DNA from: Mycolicibacterium mengxianglii
Lineage (GTDB): Bacteria; Actinomycetota; Actinomycetes; Mycobacteriales; Mycobacteriaceae
Direction: 5' to 3'
Assembly (NCBI RefSeq): GCF_015710575.1
Contig: NZ_CP065373.1
Span: 5,394,001-5,458,000 of the forward strand
DNA: 64,000 bases
Translations under genes and position numbers: made by a program
The notes under the pieces: generated by a model
What the model saw: only the letters and a program-made list of their open reading frames with translations
What the model was told of the DNA's origin: nothing
Database searches by the model: none
In this document: piece after piece, positions 53,040 through 61,377 of the stretch
How the letters are laid out: the number at the start of each line of letters is the position of its first letter
Numbering within the stretch: position 1 is the first letter of the stretch

Positions 53040-53462
53040 ATGCTGCATCGACTTTTTACCAACGCCACTCCCGCCCATGCCCATTGCGACCTGTTCTGCG
53101 GTGTCTATGACCCCGCGCAGGCGAAGATCGAGGCGCTTTCCTGCCTGAAGACGATCCAGAAGTACCACGACTCCGATGACGAGCACTTCAAGACGCGCGC
53201 GATCATCATCAAGGAGCGGCAGGCCGAGGAGGTCAAGCATCACCTGATGGTGCTGTGGGCTGACTTCTTCACCAAGGACCACTTCGAGCAGTTCCCCAAC
53301 CTGCACCAGCTCTTCTGGGACGGTGTGCACGGCGCAGGTGACGTCAAGAAGTCCTTGGACGCCGCCGTCGCCGAGAAGCTGCTCGCCACCATCGATCAGA
53401 TCTCGGACATCTTCTGGCAGACGGAGAAAGGCAAGCAGATGGGCGTGTACCCGCCTGCCTGA
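53040..53462 (+). CDS. sodN: Nickel superoxide dismutase SodN
   Basis: SodN converts superoxide to oxygen and hydrogen peroxide using a nickel ion held by the N-terminal hook of the mature protein. The 140-residue precursor has a 14-residue propeptide ending PAHA, then the hook HCDLFCGVYDP. His1, Cys2 and Cys6 (mature numbering) are present as ligands. The fifth hook residue, Pro in the usual HCDLPCG, is Phe here (codon 53094-53096). The four-helix bundle follows at normal length. ATG 53040 has a purine-rich GAGGGTAGG upstream. The position matches sodA of M. tuberculosis (Rv3846), which is not present in the window. Confidence 0.96.
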   Translation: MLHRLFTNATPAHAHCDLFCGVYDPAQAKIEALSCLKTIQKYHDSDDEHFKTRAIIIKERQAEEVKHHLMVLWADFFTKDHFEQFPNLHQLFWDGVHGAGDVKKSLDAAVAEKLLATIDQISDIFWQTEKGKQMGVYPPA

Positions 53463-53491
53463 ACACTGGCCTGCTGACCCAAGCTGGATAC

Positions 53492-53521
53492 CGGGGCGTC
53501 GCGCGTCTGCGCGGCGCCCCG
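53492..53521 (+). terminator. Hairpin terminator after sodN
   Basis: A GC-rich inverted repeat (CGGGGCG at 53492-53498 with CGCCCCG at 53515-53521, the inner arms also pairing with few mismatches) lies 29 bases after the sodN stop. There is no U tract. Confidence 0.6.
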
Positions 53522-53683
53522 ACTCTGTCCATGGCATGTTCACCGCTGGGCTGCCAGGTATTGGGCCTTGGTTAGCACTCGTGTCCTATTGCGTGCCAGC
53601 ACACTTGTACTTCATCCTGATCGGACCGACCCGCTGGCGTGTCGTGCGCAACCGTCCCAACCGAGCAAATCGCGGAGGGCATT

Positions 53684-54217
53684 ATGGAAACTGGGTCCGG
53701 GCGAGCAATTGAGCTGGCCCCCTTTCATTCCGGTGGAGCCCTCAAGGGATTCGTGGTTTCGGGGCGGTGGCCGGACTCGACCAAGGAATGGGCGCAGCTG
53801 TTGATGGTGGCCGTACGAGTCGCATCGTGGCCGGGATTACTGTCCACCACAACGATTTTCGGTGTCCGCGAGGAGTTGCCGGACGCCCCCGCCCCCGGCA
53901 CAGTCGGGCTGGTGCTCGCAGAAGGCCCCGTGGTGGGCGACTCGGCCGTCCCGCCAGGACATTTCGCGGATCAGCATCCGCCGGCATTGATGATGCTGCA
54001 TCCACCGTCAGAGACCACACCGTCGTTGCCCGAATGCACCGGCGCCGCATCAGGTTGTGTATTGCTGCCCGGGCTACCGCATTTGGGACTCGAGCATCGG
54101 GCAGCTTGGGTCGAAGCCGAGTCTGACGGCACCGTGACGTCGATGGTGAGCCGGGTGGGCGTTGACCCGATCAGCCATCCCGACACGGCGATCCTGGCGA
54201 TGCTGCTTGCCGCATAA
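53684..54217 (+). CDS. Conserved hypothetical protein (Rv3847-like)
   Basis: The 177-residue protein has the length and place of Rv3847, with ATG 53684 preceded by GGAGGG five bases upstream. It has no signal peptide, helices or recognisable catalytic motif. The sequence is rich in Pro, Ala and His (GHFADQHPPALMMLHPP region). Function unknown. The 221 bases before it hold the sodN terminator and no other gene. Confidence 0.82.
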   Translation: METGSGRAIELAPFHSGGALKGFVVSGRWPDSTKEWAQLLMVAVRVASWPGLLSTTTIFGVREELPDAPAPGTVGLVLAEGPVVGDSAVPPGHFADQHPPALMMLHPPSETTPSLPECTGAASGCVLLPGLPHLGLEHRAAWVEAESDGTVTSMVSRVGVDPISHPDTAILAMLLAA

Positions 54218-54286
54218 GGCAATTAGGCCACCTCAAAGTGGCATTCTCGAACTGAGAATTACGGCTGGCCGAAACCCCGCACTGAG

Positions 54287-54316
54287 TTGGCGATCTCGGA
54301 AATCCGCCTTTATGGT
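54287..54316 (+). promoter_or_regulatory. Candidate promoter of the riboswitch-controlled transporter
   Basis: TTGGCG (54287-54292) and TATGGT (54311-54316) are separated by 18 bases. The expected transcript start, near 54323, falls immediately before the riboswitch, so spacing and context agree. Confidence 0.5.
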
Positions 54317-54324
54317 GGTGCCTG

Positions 54325-54430
54325 TCAGCGAAGGGGAGTAGCCCCCAATCGTCTGGTCGACATACTGGCAGCGATGCCCGGCCGACGAACCGAGGTAGTC
54401 GTACTCGGTGGGTGAGACCTTCGACAAGAT
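54325..54430 (+). ncRNA. yybP-ykoY (manganese) riboswitch
   Basis: The leader contains the two hallmark conserved segments of this class in order: GGGGAGTAG (54333-54341) and TGAGACCTT (54413-54421). They are brought together by a closing stem, CGAAGG (54329-54334) with CCTTCG (54418-54423). Variable hairpin arms lie between them. The class binds Mn2+ and turns on Mn exporters; the downstream gene is a UPF0016 transporter, a typical target. The region 54431-54485 contains GC-rich pairings that could control access to the GAAAGG ribosome site. Confidence 0.88.
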
Positions 54431-54485
54431 GTCGTCGACCGTGTCCAGCACGCGGACGCCGACACCGCGTCGAAAGGTCCGTGCC

Positions 54486-55214
54486 GTGCTCGCAGCGTTT
54501 CTGATCAGCCTCGGAGTCGTGTTCCTTGCCGAACTCGGCGACAAGTCGCAGCTGATAACCCTCACCTATGCGCTGCGGCACCGCTGGTGGGTGGTGCTGA
54601 CAGGAGTGGGCATCGCCGCGTTCCTGGTGCACGGCGTCTCGGTAACAGTGGGCCACTTCCTGGGCCTGACCCTGCCGGAGAAGCCGATTGCCTTCGCCGC
54701 AGCGTTTGCCTTCCTGTGTTTCGCCGCCTGGACGTGGCGCGAGGTGGTCAAGGGCGACGGCGACACCGACGAGGACGGTGAGATCAAGACCGCCGCCAAG
54801 CCACGGTTTGTGGTGCTCGCGGTGATGTCCTCCTTCGTCCTGGCCGAACTCGGGGACAAGACCATGCTGGCGACGGTGGCCCTCGCCAGCGACAACAACT
54901 GGGCCGGGGTCTGGCTGGGCGCGACAGTAGGCATGGTGTTGGCCGACGGCGTGGCGATCGCGGCGGCGCACGCCTTGCACCGAAAGCTGCCGGAAAGGCT
55001 GTTGCACGGCATGGCGGCCCTGCTGTTCCTGTTGTTCGGCCTGTGGATCCTGTTCGACAGCGCGTTGGACCTACGGCTGGTGGCGATCATCACAACCGGC
55101 GCCGTCGGCGGTGCTGCAGCCGCTGTGGCTATCACCAAATGGATGCAACGCAACCGCGCCGCCGGCGACGCCGACCTCACCGCCCGGACCGCAGAGTCGC
55201 CGACAAAGGAATGA
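54486..55214 (+). CDS. UPF0016/GDT1-type cation transporter (Rv3848-like), probable Mn exporter
   Basis: The 242-residue membrane protein has two repeats of the signature E-x-G-D-(K/R)-(S/T): FLAELGDKSQL near residue 16 and VLAELGDKTML in the second half, with about six helices. Bacterial relatives such as MneA export manganese. The GTG at 54486 is chosen because GAAAGG lies eight bases upstream and the first helix starts right there; earlier in-frame starts lie within the riboswitch. Expression should follow intracellular Mn. Confidence 0.88.
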   Translation: MLAAFLISLGVVFLAELGDKSQLITLTYALRHRWWVVLTGVGIAAFLVHGVSVTVGHFLGLTLPEKPIAFAAAFAFLCFAAWTWREVVKGDGDTDEDGEIKTAAKPRFVVLAVMSSFVLAELGDKTMLATVALASDNNWAGVWLGATVGMVLADGVAIAAAHALHRKLPERLLHGMAALLFLLFGLWILFDSALDLRLVAIITTGAVGGAAAAVAITKWMQRNRAAGDADLTARTAESPTKE

Positions 55215-55650
55215 CGGATTCCTCGGCCGCCGCGCAGAGGCATCGCCGCCGGTAGCCGCACCGGCAGCCCCAAGATCAACCCATGCGACCGCCATGGTGG
55301 TTCGGATTACGTAGTCGTACTTCCCGGTAGCAAATCCCCGTCACGCTCAGGAAATCTTCAGGAATCGTTGCCCGGTAACAACCGGGTTTCGAATGCCACC
55401 CAGTGATGGCAGCGTTTCGCGCAGAGCTGACTGGCCTGCTCACAGAGCCCTCGAGGGACATATTGCCTGCACTTCAAATCAAGGCGGATGCCCTGTTCAG
55501 GGGTTTGACGCCCCCGAAAGCGCCGAACCGGTGAGGGCTGCCGTTAATTTGCCGGGCGTTTGCACTTGGTTGTTGCCTCAACTCTCGCTACGATGAACAG
55601 CAAATATGGCCACGGATATGTTTGCGATGTCCACCTGTGGAGGTCTTACG
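55215..55650. other. Upstream region of espR
   Basis: Non-coding, about 430 bases, with no gene-like frame. A small perfect hairpin (CCCGGT pairing with ACCGGG, 55371-55386) could be a terminator for the transporter gene. The last 90 bases are more AT-rich and carry the espR promoter candidate. Long AT-richer upstream regions are known at espR, which is autoregulated in M. tuberculosis. Confidence 0.5.
55566..55594 (+). promoter_or_regulatory. Candidate espR promoter
   Basis: TTGGTT (55566-55571) and TACGAT (55589-55594) are spaced by 17 bases, 57 bases before the espR ATG. Assigned from hexamers and spacing only. Confidence 0.45.
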
Positions 55651-56049
55651 ATGAGCACGACGTTCGCTGCGCGATTGAATCGCCTTTTCGACACGGTTTA
55701 TCCGCCGGGGCGGGGTCCGCATACGTCAGCGGAAGTGATCGGTGCGTTGAAGGCCGAGGGTGTGACCATGTCCGCGCCCTACCTGTCTCAGCTCCGGTCC
55801 GGCAACCGCACCAACCCCTCCGCCGCAACCATGGCGGCGCTTGCCAACTTCTTCCGGATCAAGCCTGCGTACTTCACCGACGACGAGTACTACGAGAAGC
55901 TCGACAAAGAGCTGACGTGGCTGGCGAACATGCGCGATGAAGGCGTCCGCCGCATCGCCGCCCGCACCGTTGGGCTGTCACCGGAGGCCCAGCAGGATCT
56001 CGTTGCCAAGGCCGAGGAACTGCGCCGCAAAGAACACCTCGACGACTAA
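55651..56049 (+). CDS. espR: Nucleoid-associated regulator EspR
   Basis: EspR is a small DNA-binding protein that in M. tuberculosis activates espACD and many envelope genes and acts as a nucleoid-associated factor. The 132-residue length is identical to that of the known protein. The N-terminal half is an XRE-type helix-turn-helix (TSAEVIGALKAEGV, APYLSQLRSGNRTNPS) and the C-terminal half is the dimerisation helix region. The ATG at 55651 has GGAGG eight bases upstream. The downstream neighbours converge on it. Confidence 0.96.
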   Translation: MSTTFAARLNRLFDTVYPPGRGPHTSAEVIGALKAEGVTMSAPYLSQLRSGNRTNPSAATMAALANFFRIKPAYFTDDEYYEKLDKELTWLANMRDEGVRRIAARTVGLSPEAQQDLVAKAEELRRKEHLDD

Positions 56050-56077
56050 CCCCGGCGGCGACTAACCCCAGCGGCGA

Positions 56078-57163
56078 CTAACCGCTCGCCCGCTCCAATG
56101 CGCGGTACTGCCGGGCTATTTCGATGATCCACTCCCGGTCTGAGTAGGTGTCTGGCTGGCGTAGCGCTCCCAGTCCCGGAAATACGTCGTTACCGTCGTT
56201 GCCTGCTCGAATCCACTCAGCGATGGCCCGGGCCTGCTCCTGCGGCGGTAAGGCCGGCGACCCGCTGCCATGGAGTGCGCTGGACGCCGCCCCACGGGTG
56301 GACGTCGCCTCCAGGAACAATGCATCCGAGATCAGCGACAACCGCTCGGCGACCCGGAACACCAGCGGCCCGCGTGGACGGACGCCGATGCCGATATCGG
56401 GCTGGCGCCGTTCGAGTTCGGCCAACAGCGGTTCGATCAGCCGGAGTTCGTGGCGGCCGGTGAACCAGTCCTCGACGGTCGGCAACAACGATCCCAGCGC
56501 GACAACGGTCATCGCCGTTCCCAACAGGGTCGCTGCGGTGCCGATGCCCACGAGACCGGACGCGCCGAAAGCCTGGATCAGCAGAAACGCGATGGTCAGC
56601 AGGATCAGCACGATGCCGACCGTGAACACGAACAGCGCTCTGCCGCGCCGGCTGCGGCTGGAATGTCGCAAACCGCCCCAGGTCACCAGGGTGAGAGCCA
56701 ACATCACGTAGAGCAGGGGCAGCAGCCACATCATCGACAGGTGCGGCGTGGCCAGGTTTCGAGACAGGTACTCCTGCGGCGCCATTTCGGGCTGTTTCTC
56801 CTCGGCGAAGAACAGCACCAGGGTGAGCGCGGCGATGACGACTGCCACCCCGTATTGCAGAACCGCTACCCGTCTCACCACCGCCGTGGGTCTGGAGGCC
56901 GCGGCCGTGGTGATCATCACGCAACTGCCGGCGGCGCAAGCGACGAGCGCCACCTGGCTCAGGGCCACCGAGATGTTCGGCCAGAGCAGCGCGCTGTCGA
57001 GCAGCAGCGTCAAAGGGTGCCAGTTCAGGGCGGCGATGACGGCCAGGCTGCCCAACGCAACGACCATCGCGGTACTTACCAGGGACTGCTTGTTGACCAA
57101 AGCCCAACCGATGCGCACGCCGGTCGCCATTGCGAGCAACCCGGCGATCACCCAGACCGTCAA
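56078..57163 (-). CDS. MAB_1171c-type (DUF6545-like) membrane protein
   Basis: The 361-residue protein has about seven helices in its first 240 residues and a soluble C-terminal domain (LRLIEPLLAELERRQPDIGI and VAERLSLISDALFLEA segments) resembling the MAB_1171c/DUF6545 family. The biochemical role is unknown. Family members are often encoded beside ImmA/IrrE peptidases and XRE regulators. Here the TTG start overlaps the stop of the ImmA/IrrE gene by four bases. It converges with espR, an XRE-type regulator. Confidence 0.78.
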   Translation of the reverse strand: MTVWVIAGLLAMATGVRIGWALVNKQSLVSTAMVVALGSLAVIAALNWHPLTLLLDSALLWPNISVALSQVALVACAAGSCVMITTAAASRPTAVVRRVAVLQYGVAVVIAALTLVLFFAEEKQPEMAPQEYLSRNLATPHLSMMWLLPLLYVMLALTLVTWGGLRHSSRSRRGRALFVFTVGIVLILLTIAFLLIQAFGASGLVGIGTAATLLGTAMTVVALGSLLPTVEDWFTGRHELRLIEPLLAELERRQPDIGIGVRPRGPLVFRVAERLSLISDALFLEATSTRGAASSALHGSGSPALPPQEQARAIAEWIRAGNDGNDVFPGLGALRQPDTYSDREWIIEIARQYRALERASG

Positions 57164-57651
57164 CCAAACGCCTCCCCCAGTCGAACCTGCACGATCGATG
57201 CGCGATCAGAGGGCATTCGGCCCAGCCGGTAGATCAGCAGCGCCGCGAAATCCTCGGCCTCCTGCTCGGCGTCCTCACCGCTGGGACCCATGCAGCCCGT
57301 ACGTTGATTGAGCATGTACCCGATGAGGTCATCACCGGCGACTTCAGTGGTCTGACGTGCCGCTTCGACCACCGGCAGTCCTTCATGACCCAGTACCAGA
57401 TGCCCGAGCTCGTGAGCCAGGGTCCGCTGCCACGTGGGCAGACCGCGCTGCAGCAGGAACACGTCGCGATCGTTGTACTGCCGCCACTGTCCGCACACGC
57501 CCGGAGGCAGGTCGGCCAGGTCGATCTCAATGGGGCGCCCGCGATCGGCGCTGACGGCCGAGACCAGGCTCGCCAGCGAGACTTCCCCGCGCCTCGGCGC
57601 CAACTCCAGCACGTCCCCCACAGCTTTGGTCACCCGTCGGCTGATCGGCAT
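57160..57651 (-). CDS. ImmA/IrrE-type metallopeptidase
   Basis: A 163-residue cytoplasmic protein with the zinc motif HELGHLVLGHE, followed by a helix with EQEAEDFAALLIY carrying the third ligand, as in ImmA/IrrE. Such peptidases cut or inactivate XRE-type repressors in response to stress. The ATG at 57651 follows a G-rich ribosome site. It is the first gene of a coupled pair with the membrane protein at 56078-57163. Confidence 0.88.
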   Translation of the reverse strand: MPISRRVTKAVGDVLELAPRRGEVSLASLVSAVSADRGRPIEIDLADLPPGVCGQWRQYNDRDVFLLQRGLPTWQRTLAHELGHLVLGHEGLPVVEAARQTTEVAGDDLIGYMLNQRTGCMGPSGEDAEQEAEDFAALLIYRLGRMPSDRASIVQVRLGEAFG

Positions 57652-57680
57652 GTCACCCCCTCCCCCTCACACACCAGCTG

Positions 57681-58772
57681 TCATTGCAGAAAGCGCGCTG
57701 TTCCCGCAGCGCGGACCGCATGGCCGGCTTTCGCCTGCCGATACCCCACCAATCCCCCCACAGCTGTAAGTGCCACTATGCCCGCTATACCCGGAATCGC
57801 AAGGCCAGCGACCTCCGTGAGCTTGGCGGACCGAAGATACTGCGGGTACCCCGCGCGGAAATTCGCCGACAGGATCGGCCTGCCGCCCGGCCCCATCGAC
57901 GGGGCCGTGGCACCGGGCACGCGCTGAGGCACGGCCGGACGTCCAGCGACAGGTGCCGGCGGTACCACGTCCTGCGGCGGGACGGGACGGATCGGGGCGC
58001 TGATCCGTGGGGGCACGACGATCACCGGCGCGGCGACGGGCGCCAGCGGGCCGCCAGCCGATGGCGCCAACCCGCCGCCACCTGCGTCGAGAACTTGCGG
58101 GTCTCCGGGGCCGGGATCACCGATATCCGGAACGCCAGGTGGTGACTGCGGTGCCCCGGGGTTGCCGATGATCCCGCCCCCGCCGCCACCATTGGCGGGG
58201 GGCGGACTCCCAGGCGGACTTGCCGGAGGACTCCCAGGTGGGCTTCCCGGAGGACTCCCGGGTGGGTTTCCCGGAGGGCTTTCCGGCGGACTCCCAGGTG
58301 GGCTTTCCGGCGGGCTTTCCGGCGGACTCCCAGGTGGACTGTCGGGCGAATCCGGCGGCGGTCTTCCGGGAGTCACCGAGCCCCCGTCGTCGGGGTCATC
58401 GCACGGCCACGTGTTGTCGTCGGGATCCTCCTGCGGAGGTCTGGCCCCGCCCTGTCCCAGCGGCCGGCCATGACCGTGCTCGCCAGACCCGTGCTCGCCA
58501 GACCCGTGCCCGTCGGACCCATCGCGGTCGGGGTGGGTGCCGTCGCGCGGCCCGCGCGGGTGAGGTCTGTCCGAGCGGGACCCGTCCTCGTGGCCCTGTG
58601 ATCGGTCTCCATTGCCTGGCTGGTGGGCCGCGCCGCTGTCGCTGTGCCCGCTCCCGCCGGGGTCGGCAACCGCGGTGGTCAGGCCCAGCCCACCGGTTCC
58701 ACCGACGAGCAAACCGCCTGCGAGCACAGCACTGATCGCGGCTGCTCGTACACGCGACCCGTCCACACTCAA
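57681..58772 (-). CDS. Surface-anchored Pro-rich repetitive protein
   Basis: The 363-residue protein has a signal peptide (about residues 10-36). A His/Asp/Gly-rich region with tandem [12 protein letters not shown] units follows, then an array of [12 protein letters not shown] tetrapeptide repeats (encoded at about 58200-58345). A Pro/Val linker, one C-terminal helix ([19 protein letters not shown]) and a short basic tail complete it. This is the layout of a sec-exported, membrane-anchored stalk protein. I do not recognise the family. The start is a TTG at 58772; GTG 58766 is equally possible. Confidence 0.7.
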   Translation of the reverse strand: MSVDGSRVRAAAISAVLAGGLLVGGTGGLGLTTAVADPGGSGHSDSGAAHQPGNGDRSQGHEDGSRSDRPHPRGPRDGTHPDRDGSDGHGSGEHGSGEHGHGRPLGQGGARPPQEDPDDNTWPCDDPDDGGSVTPGRPPPDSPDSPPGSPPESPPESPPGSPPESPPGNPPGSPPGSPPGSPPASPPGSPPPANGGGGGGIIGNPGAPQSPPGVPDIGDPGPGDPQVLDAGGGGLAPSAGGPLAPVAAPVIVVPPRISAPIRPVPPQDVVPPAPVAGRPAVPQRVPGATAPSMGPGGRPILSANFRAGYPQYLRSAKLTEVAGLAIPGIAGIVALTAVGGLVGYRQAKAGHAVRAAGTARFLQ

Positions 58773-58954
58773 CCCGATTCGTCACGCCGAGACCAGGTCC
58801 TCGCGGTCGTCGCGACCCAGCCCCCGCTCCGAAGTTTGGCTCATTCTCGCATATCCGCAGGTCGCAATTCGGCCCGTCGGCGTAGACGATAGGGTTTATC
58901 CGGGTTCGCGGCAGACATCGCGACAATTGACGAGAGCACCGGGAGGCGACAGGT

Positions 58955-59611
58955 ATGGGCCTGTTCACCAAGCGAAAGAGCCGCGCGACGCGGCGGGCCG
59001 AGGCCAAGGCGATCAAGGCCAAGGCAAAGCTCGAGGCCAAACTCGGCGCCAAGAACGAGCGACGCCGCATCAAGTCGGCCCTGCGCGCCGAGAATCGGTC
59101 GTTGAAGGCGCAGCTGCGAGCTCAACGCGACAGCGACCGCAATGCGCTCAAGATCGCCGAAGCTGAGCTCAAGGCCGCCCGCGAGGGGAAGCTGCTCTCA
59201 CCGGCGCGGATCCGGCGCACGCTGACCATCACCCGGCTGATTGCACCCATCCTGGTGCCCATCGTCTACCGCGCCTCCACCTCGGCCCGCGGGCTGCTTG
59301 ACGAGCGGCGTGCGGACCGGCTTGGCGTTCCGCTGACACAGTTGGGCCAGTTCTCGGGGCACGGCGGCCAGCTCTCCGCTCGCATCGCCGGTGCCGAGCG
59401 CTCGCTTCGTTCCGTGGCCGAGAAGAAACCCAAGGACGCCGAAACCAAGCAGTTCGTCACCGCGATCACCGACCGCCTGAAGGATCTCAGTGCGGCGGTC
59501 ACGGCCGCGGAGTCCATGCCGACCACTCGTCGCCGGGCAGCCCACGCTGCGATCGCCCAGCAGCTGGACGGCATCGACGCCGACTTGATGGCGCGCCTGG
59601 GCGTGCTCTGA
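58955..59611 (+). CDS. Conserved coiled-coil protein (Rv3850-like)
   Basis: A 218-residue protein of the same length as Rv3850. The first 80 residues are a highly charged Lys/Arg/Ala/Glu coiled coil. A hydrophobic segment follows (about residues 92-105), then a helical C-terminal domain. It may bind a membrane or nucleic acid; the function is unknown. In M. tuberculosis it directly follows espR; here three genes intervene. Confidence 0.88.
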   Translation: MGLFTKRKSRATRRAEAKAIKAKAKLEAKLGAKNERRRIKSALRAENRSLKAQLRAQRDSDRNALKIAEAELKAAREGKLLSPARIRRTLTITRLIAPILVPIVYRASTSARGLLDERRADRLGVPLTQLGQFSGHGGQLSARIAGAERSLRSVAEKKPKDAETKQFVTAITDRLKDLSAAVTAAESMPTTRRRAAHAAIAQQLDGIDADLMARLGVL

Positions 59612-59618
59612 GTCTCTT

Positions 59619-60143
59619 GTGTCCGCCCGTGTTTCGCCAGTAGCCCGCCTCCGCGGGCTGACGGCCTCCGCGTTCACGTGCGCGTTGGCGGTCGCGGCGC
59701 ACGCGCTCGCCGGCGGGGGCTGGCCTACGGGCGGGGCGGCTGCACTGCTGGTCGTGGTGGCGGTGGCGATCTGCCTGGCCGCCGTCGCAGACCGGGCTGC
59801 ACAGAAACCGACGCTGATCGCGCTGTTGGCCGCCGGCCAGGGTGCCGCGCACGCCGCGCTGGCGTGCGGTCACCTGCATGGCGAAACCTCTACTGTGCCT
59901 TGGCAACTGATGCTCTTGGCGCATGCCCTGGCGGTCATTGCCGGTGCGTCACTGATGTCGGCGGCCGAGGGGTTGTGCTGCGCCCTTTCTCGTGTCGTCC
60001 GCCGCTGCGTCACCACAGTCTGCGGAGCCCCGCACGTCCCGAAAACCACTCGCGCCTGGTTGGAACACCCACCGCGCCAGCACGTTCTGCTGCTTGCCGC
60101 CTCGATCTCGCATCGCGGCCCCCCGGTGTGCGCAAAGCCCTGA
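59619..60143 (+). CDS. Four-helix membrane protein at the head of a copper-type cluster
   Basis: A 174-residue protein with four hydrophobic helices in the first 130 residues, containing Cys and His residues (ACGHLHGETS), which suggests metal contact. The C-terminal 45 residues are polar and less convincing. GTG 59619 lies 7 bases after the Rv3850-like gene. Its position directly before YcnI, CopC and CopD suggests a role in copper uptake or resistance. In M. tuberculosis this place holds the 94-residue Rv3851. Confidence 0.65.
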   Translation: MSARVSPVARLRGLTASAFTCALAVAAHALAGGGWPTGGAAALLVVVAVAICLAAVADRAAQKPTLIALLAAGQGAAHAALACGHLHGETSTVPWQLMLLAHALAVIAGASLMSAAEGLCCALSRVVRRCVTTVCGAPHVPKTTRAWLEHPPRQHVLLLAASISHRGPPVCAKP

Positions 60144-60181
60144 TTCGCACCCGACATTCTTCTGACCAGAAAGCCTCACCC

Positions 60182-60835
60182 GTGACAGACCTTTCGCGCT
60201 CAACCCTGCGTATTTTGTGCTCGGCAACCGTCCTCGGCGCCTGCAGTGTCGGCGCCTGGACCGCAATCGCGCCGGCCTCGGCGCACGTCCACGTCGACGC
60301 CGACGATCCAGTCCGCGCCGGCACCACCGTCATCACCTTCCGGGTGCCGAACGAGTCCGGAAGTGGTTCACCCACAACAGCCCTGACCGTTGATCTGCCC
60401 GATGTCGCATCCGCGCGCACCGACGTGATGGAAGGGTGGAGCGCGCAACTGGACAAGGACCCGGCAACGGGTGCGGTCCGGTCGGTGACCTGGACGGCCG
60501 ACCCCGACGGCGGGATCCCCTCGGATCAGTTCGAACTGTTCCATATGCAGGTGACGCTGCCGGATTCCGAGACAGTCGCCTTCCCCGCCACGCAGACCTA
60601 CCGCGACGGCACAGTGGTGCGCTGGGATCAACCGACGACACCCGGCGCTGCCGAACCAGATCATCCCGCACCGACATTGACGCTGACCGGTGCCGGGTCA
60701 AGCGATGACGAGACGGCCACGGCTGCCCCGCAGGCCACGCTCGGCGCGGACAACGTCGCCCGGGCCTTGGCGGGCGGGGCACTGCTGTTGGCGGCGATCG
60801 GAGTCGGCGTGGCCTTCGTCAGGCGTGGCGCATGA
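60182..60835 (+). CDS. YcnI/DUF1775 copper-binding protein
   Basis: The 217-residue exported protein has a signal peptide ending at ASAHVHVDADDP. The mature N-terminal His after the cleavage site is the copper ligand of the YcnI family. A beta-sandwich domain and a C-terminal membrane anchor follow. It probably binds Cu2+ outside the membrane and works with CopC and CopD, whose genes are coupled to it (four-base overlap with CopC). Confidence 0.88.
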   Translation: MTDLSRSTLRILCSATVLGACSVGAWTAIAPASAHVHVDADDPVRAGTTVITFRVPNESGSGSPTTALTVDLPDVASARTDVMEGWSAQLDKDPATGAVRSVTWTADPDGGIPSDQFELFHMQVTLPDSETVAFPATQTYRDGTVVRWDQPTTPGAAEPDHPAPTLTLTGAGSSDDETATAAPQATLGADNVARALAGGALLLAAIGVGVAFVRRGA

Positions 60836-61377
60836 GGACGGCGATCCGGTGGTGTCTCACCACGTTTCTGGTGATCGCCTTGTCGGTTGCCGGGGCGGCG
60901 ACTGTGTCTGCGCACGCGGTGCTGGTGTCCAGCGATCCCATCGAGAACGCCTCGTTGCCAACCAATCCCGAGCAGGTGAGCGCGACGTTCAACGAGCAGA
61001 TGCAGCCGGCGTTCGCCGCGATGACGGTGATCGGGCCCGACGGCAGCCAGTGGTCGGACGGTCAGGTCCTGGTCCAGGGGTCGACGCTGAGTGTCGGTGT
61101 CCGTCCGCAGGGGCCCGCCGGCACCTACACGGTGAACTACCGGGCCACTTCCGCTGACGGGCACGTGGTCTCGGGTTCATGGTCCTACCTGGTGACGGAG
61201 GCCCCTGCGACGCCGGCAGCTCCACCGTCCGGCGCCCCGGCCACCGACGAGCCGGTCACCACTGCTCCGGCGGCGCCCGCGGCGCCCGCTGAGGGAATCC
61301 CGGTGTGGCCGTTCATCCTCGGCGCGTCGCTGATCGTCGTCGCGGGTGCCCTGTGGGCGGTTCGGCGCCGGTTGTGA
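60832..61377 (+). CDS. CopC-type copper-binding protein
   Basis: A 181-residue exported protein with signal peptide followed by SAHAVLVSSDP, the N-terminal His copper site of CopC. The cupredoxin-like domain ends with the conserved SADGHVVSGSWSY motif. A Pro/Ala linker and a C-terminal anchor helix follow. ATG 60832 overlaps the YcnI stop, and its own stop overlaps the CopD start. Confidence 0.9.
   Translation: MRTAIRWCLTTFLVIALSVAGAATVSAHAVLVSSDPIENASLPTNPEQVSATFNEQMQPAFAAMTVIGPDGSQWSDGQVLVQGSTLSVGVRPQGPAGTYTVNYRATSADGHVVSGSWSYLVTEAPATPAAPPSGAPATDEPVTTAPAAPAAPAEGIPVWPFILGASLIVVAGALWAVRRRL

Noticed and set aside
50682..53462. Insertion sequence expected near sodA (Rv3844 in M. tuberculosis)
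   Set aside because: No transposase-like frame or inverted ends are visible here, so the SOD replacement cannot be tied to an insertion element.
54408..54485. Earlier GTG start for the UPF0016 transporter
   Set aside because: The added codons fall inside the riboswitch core (TGAGACCTT); the ribosome site and first helix support 54486.
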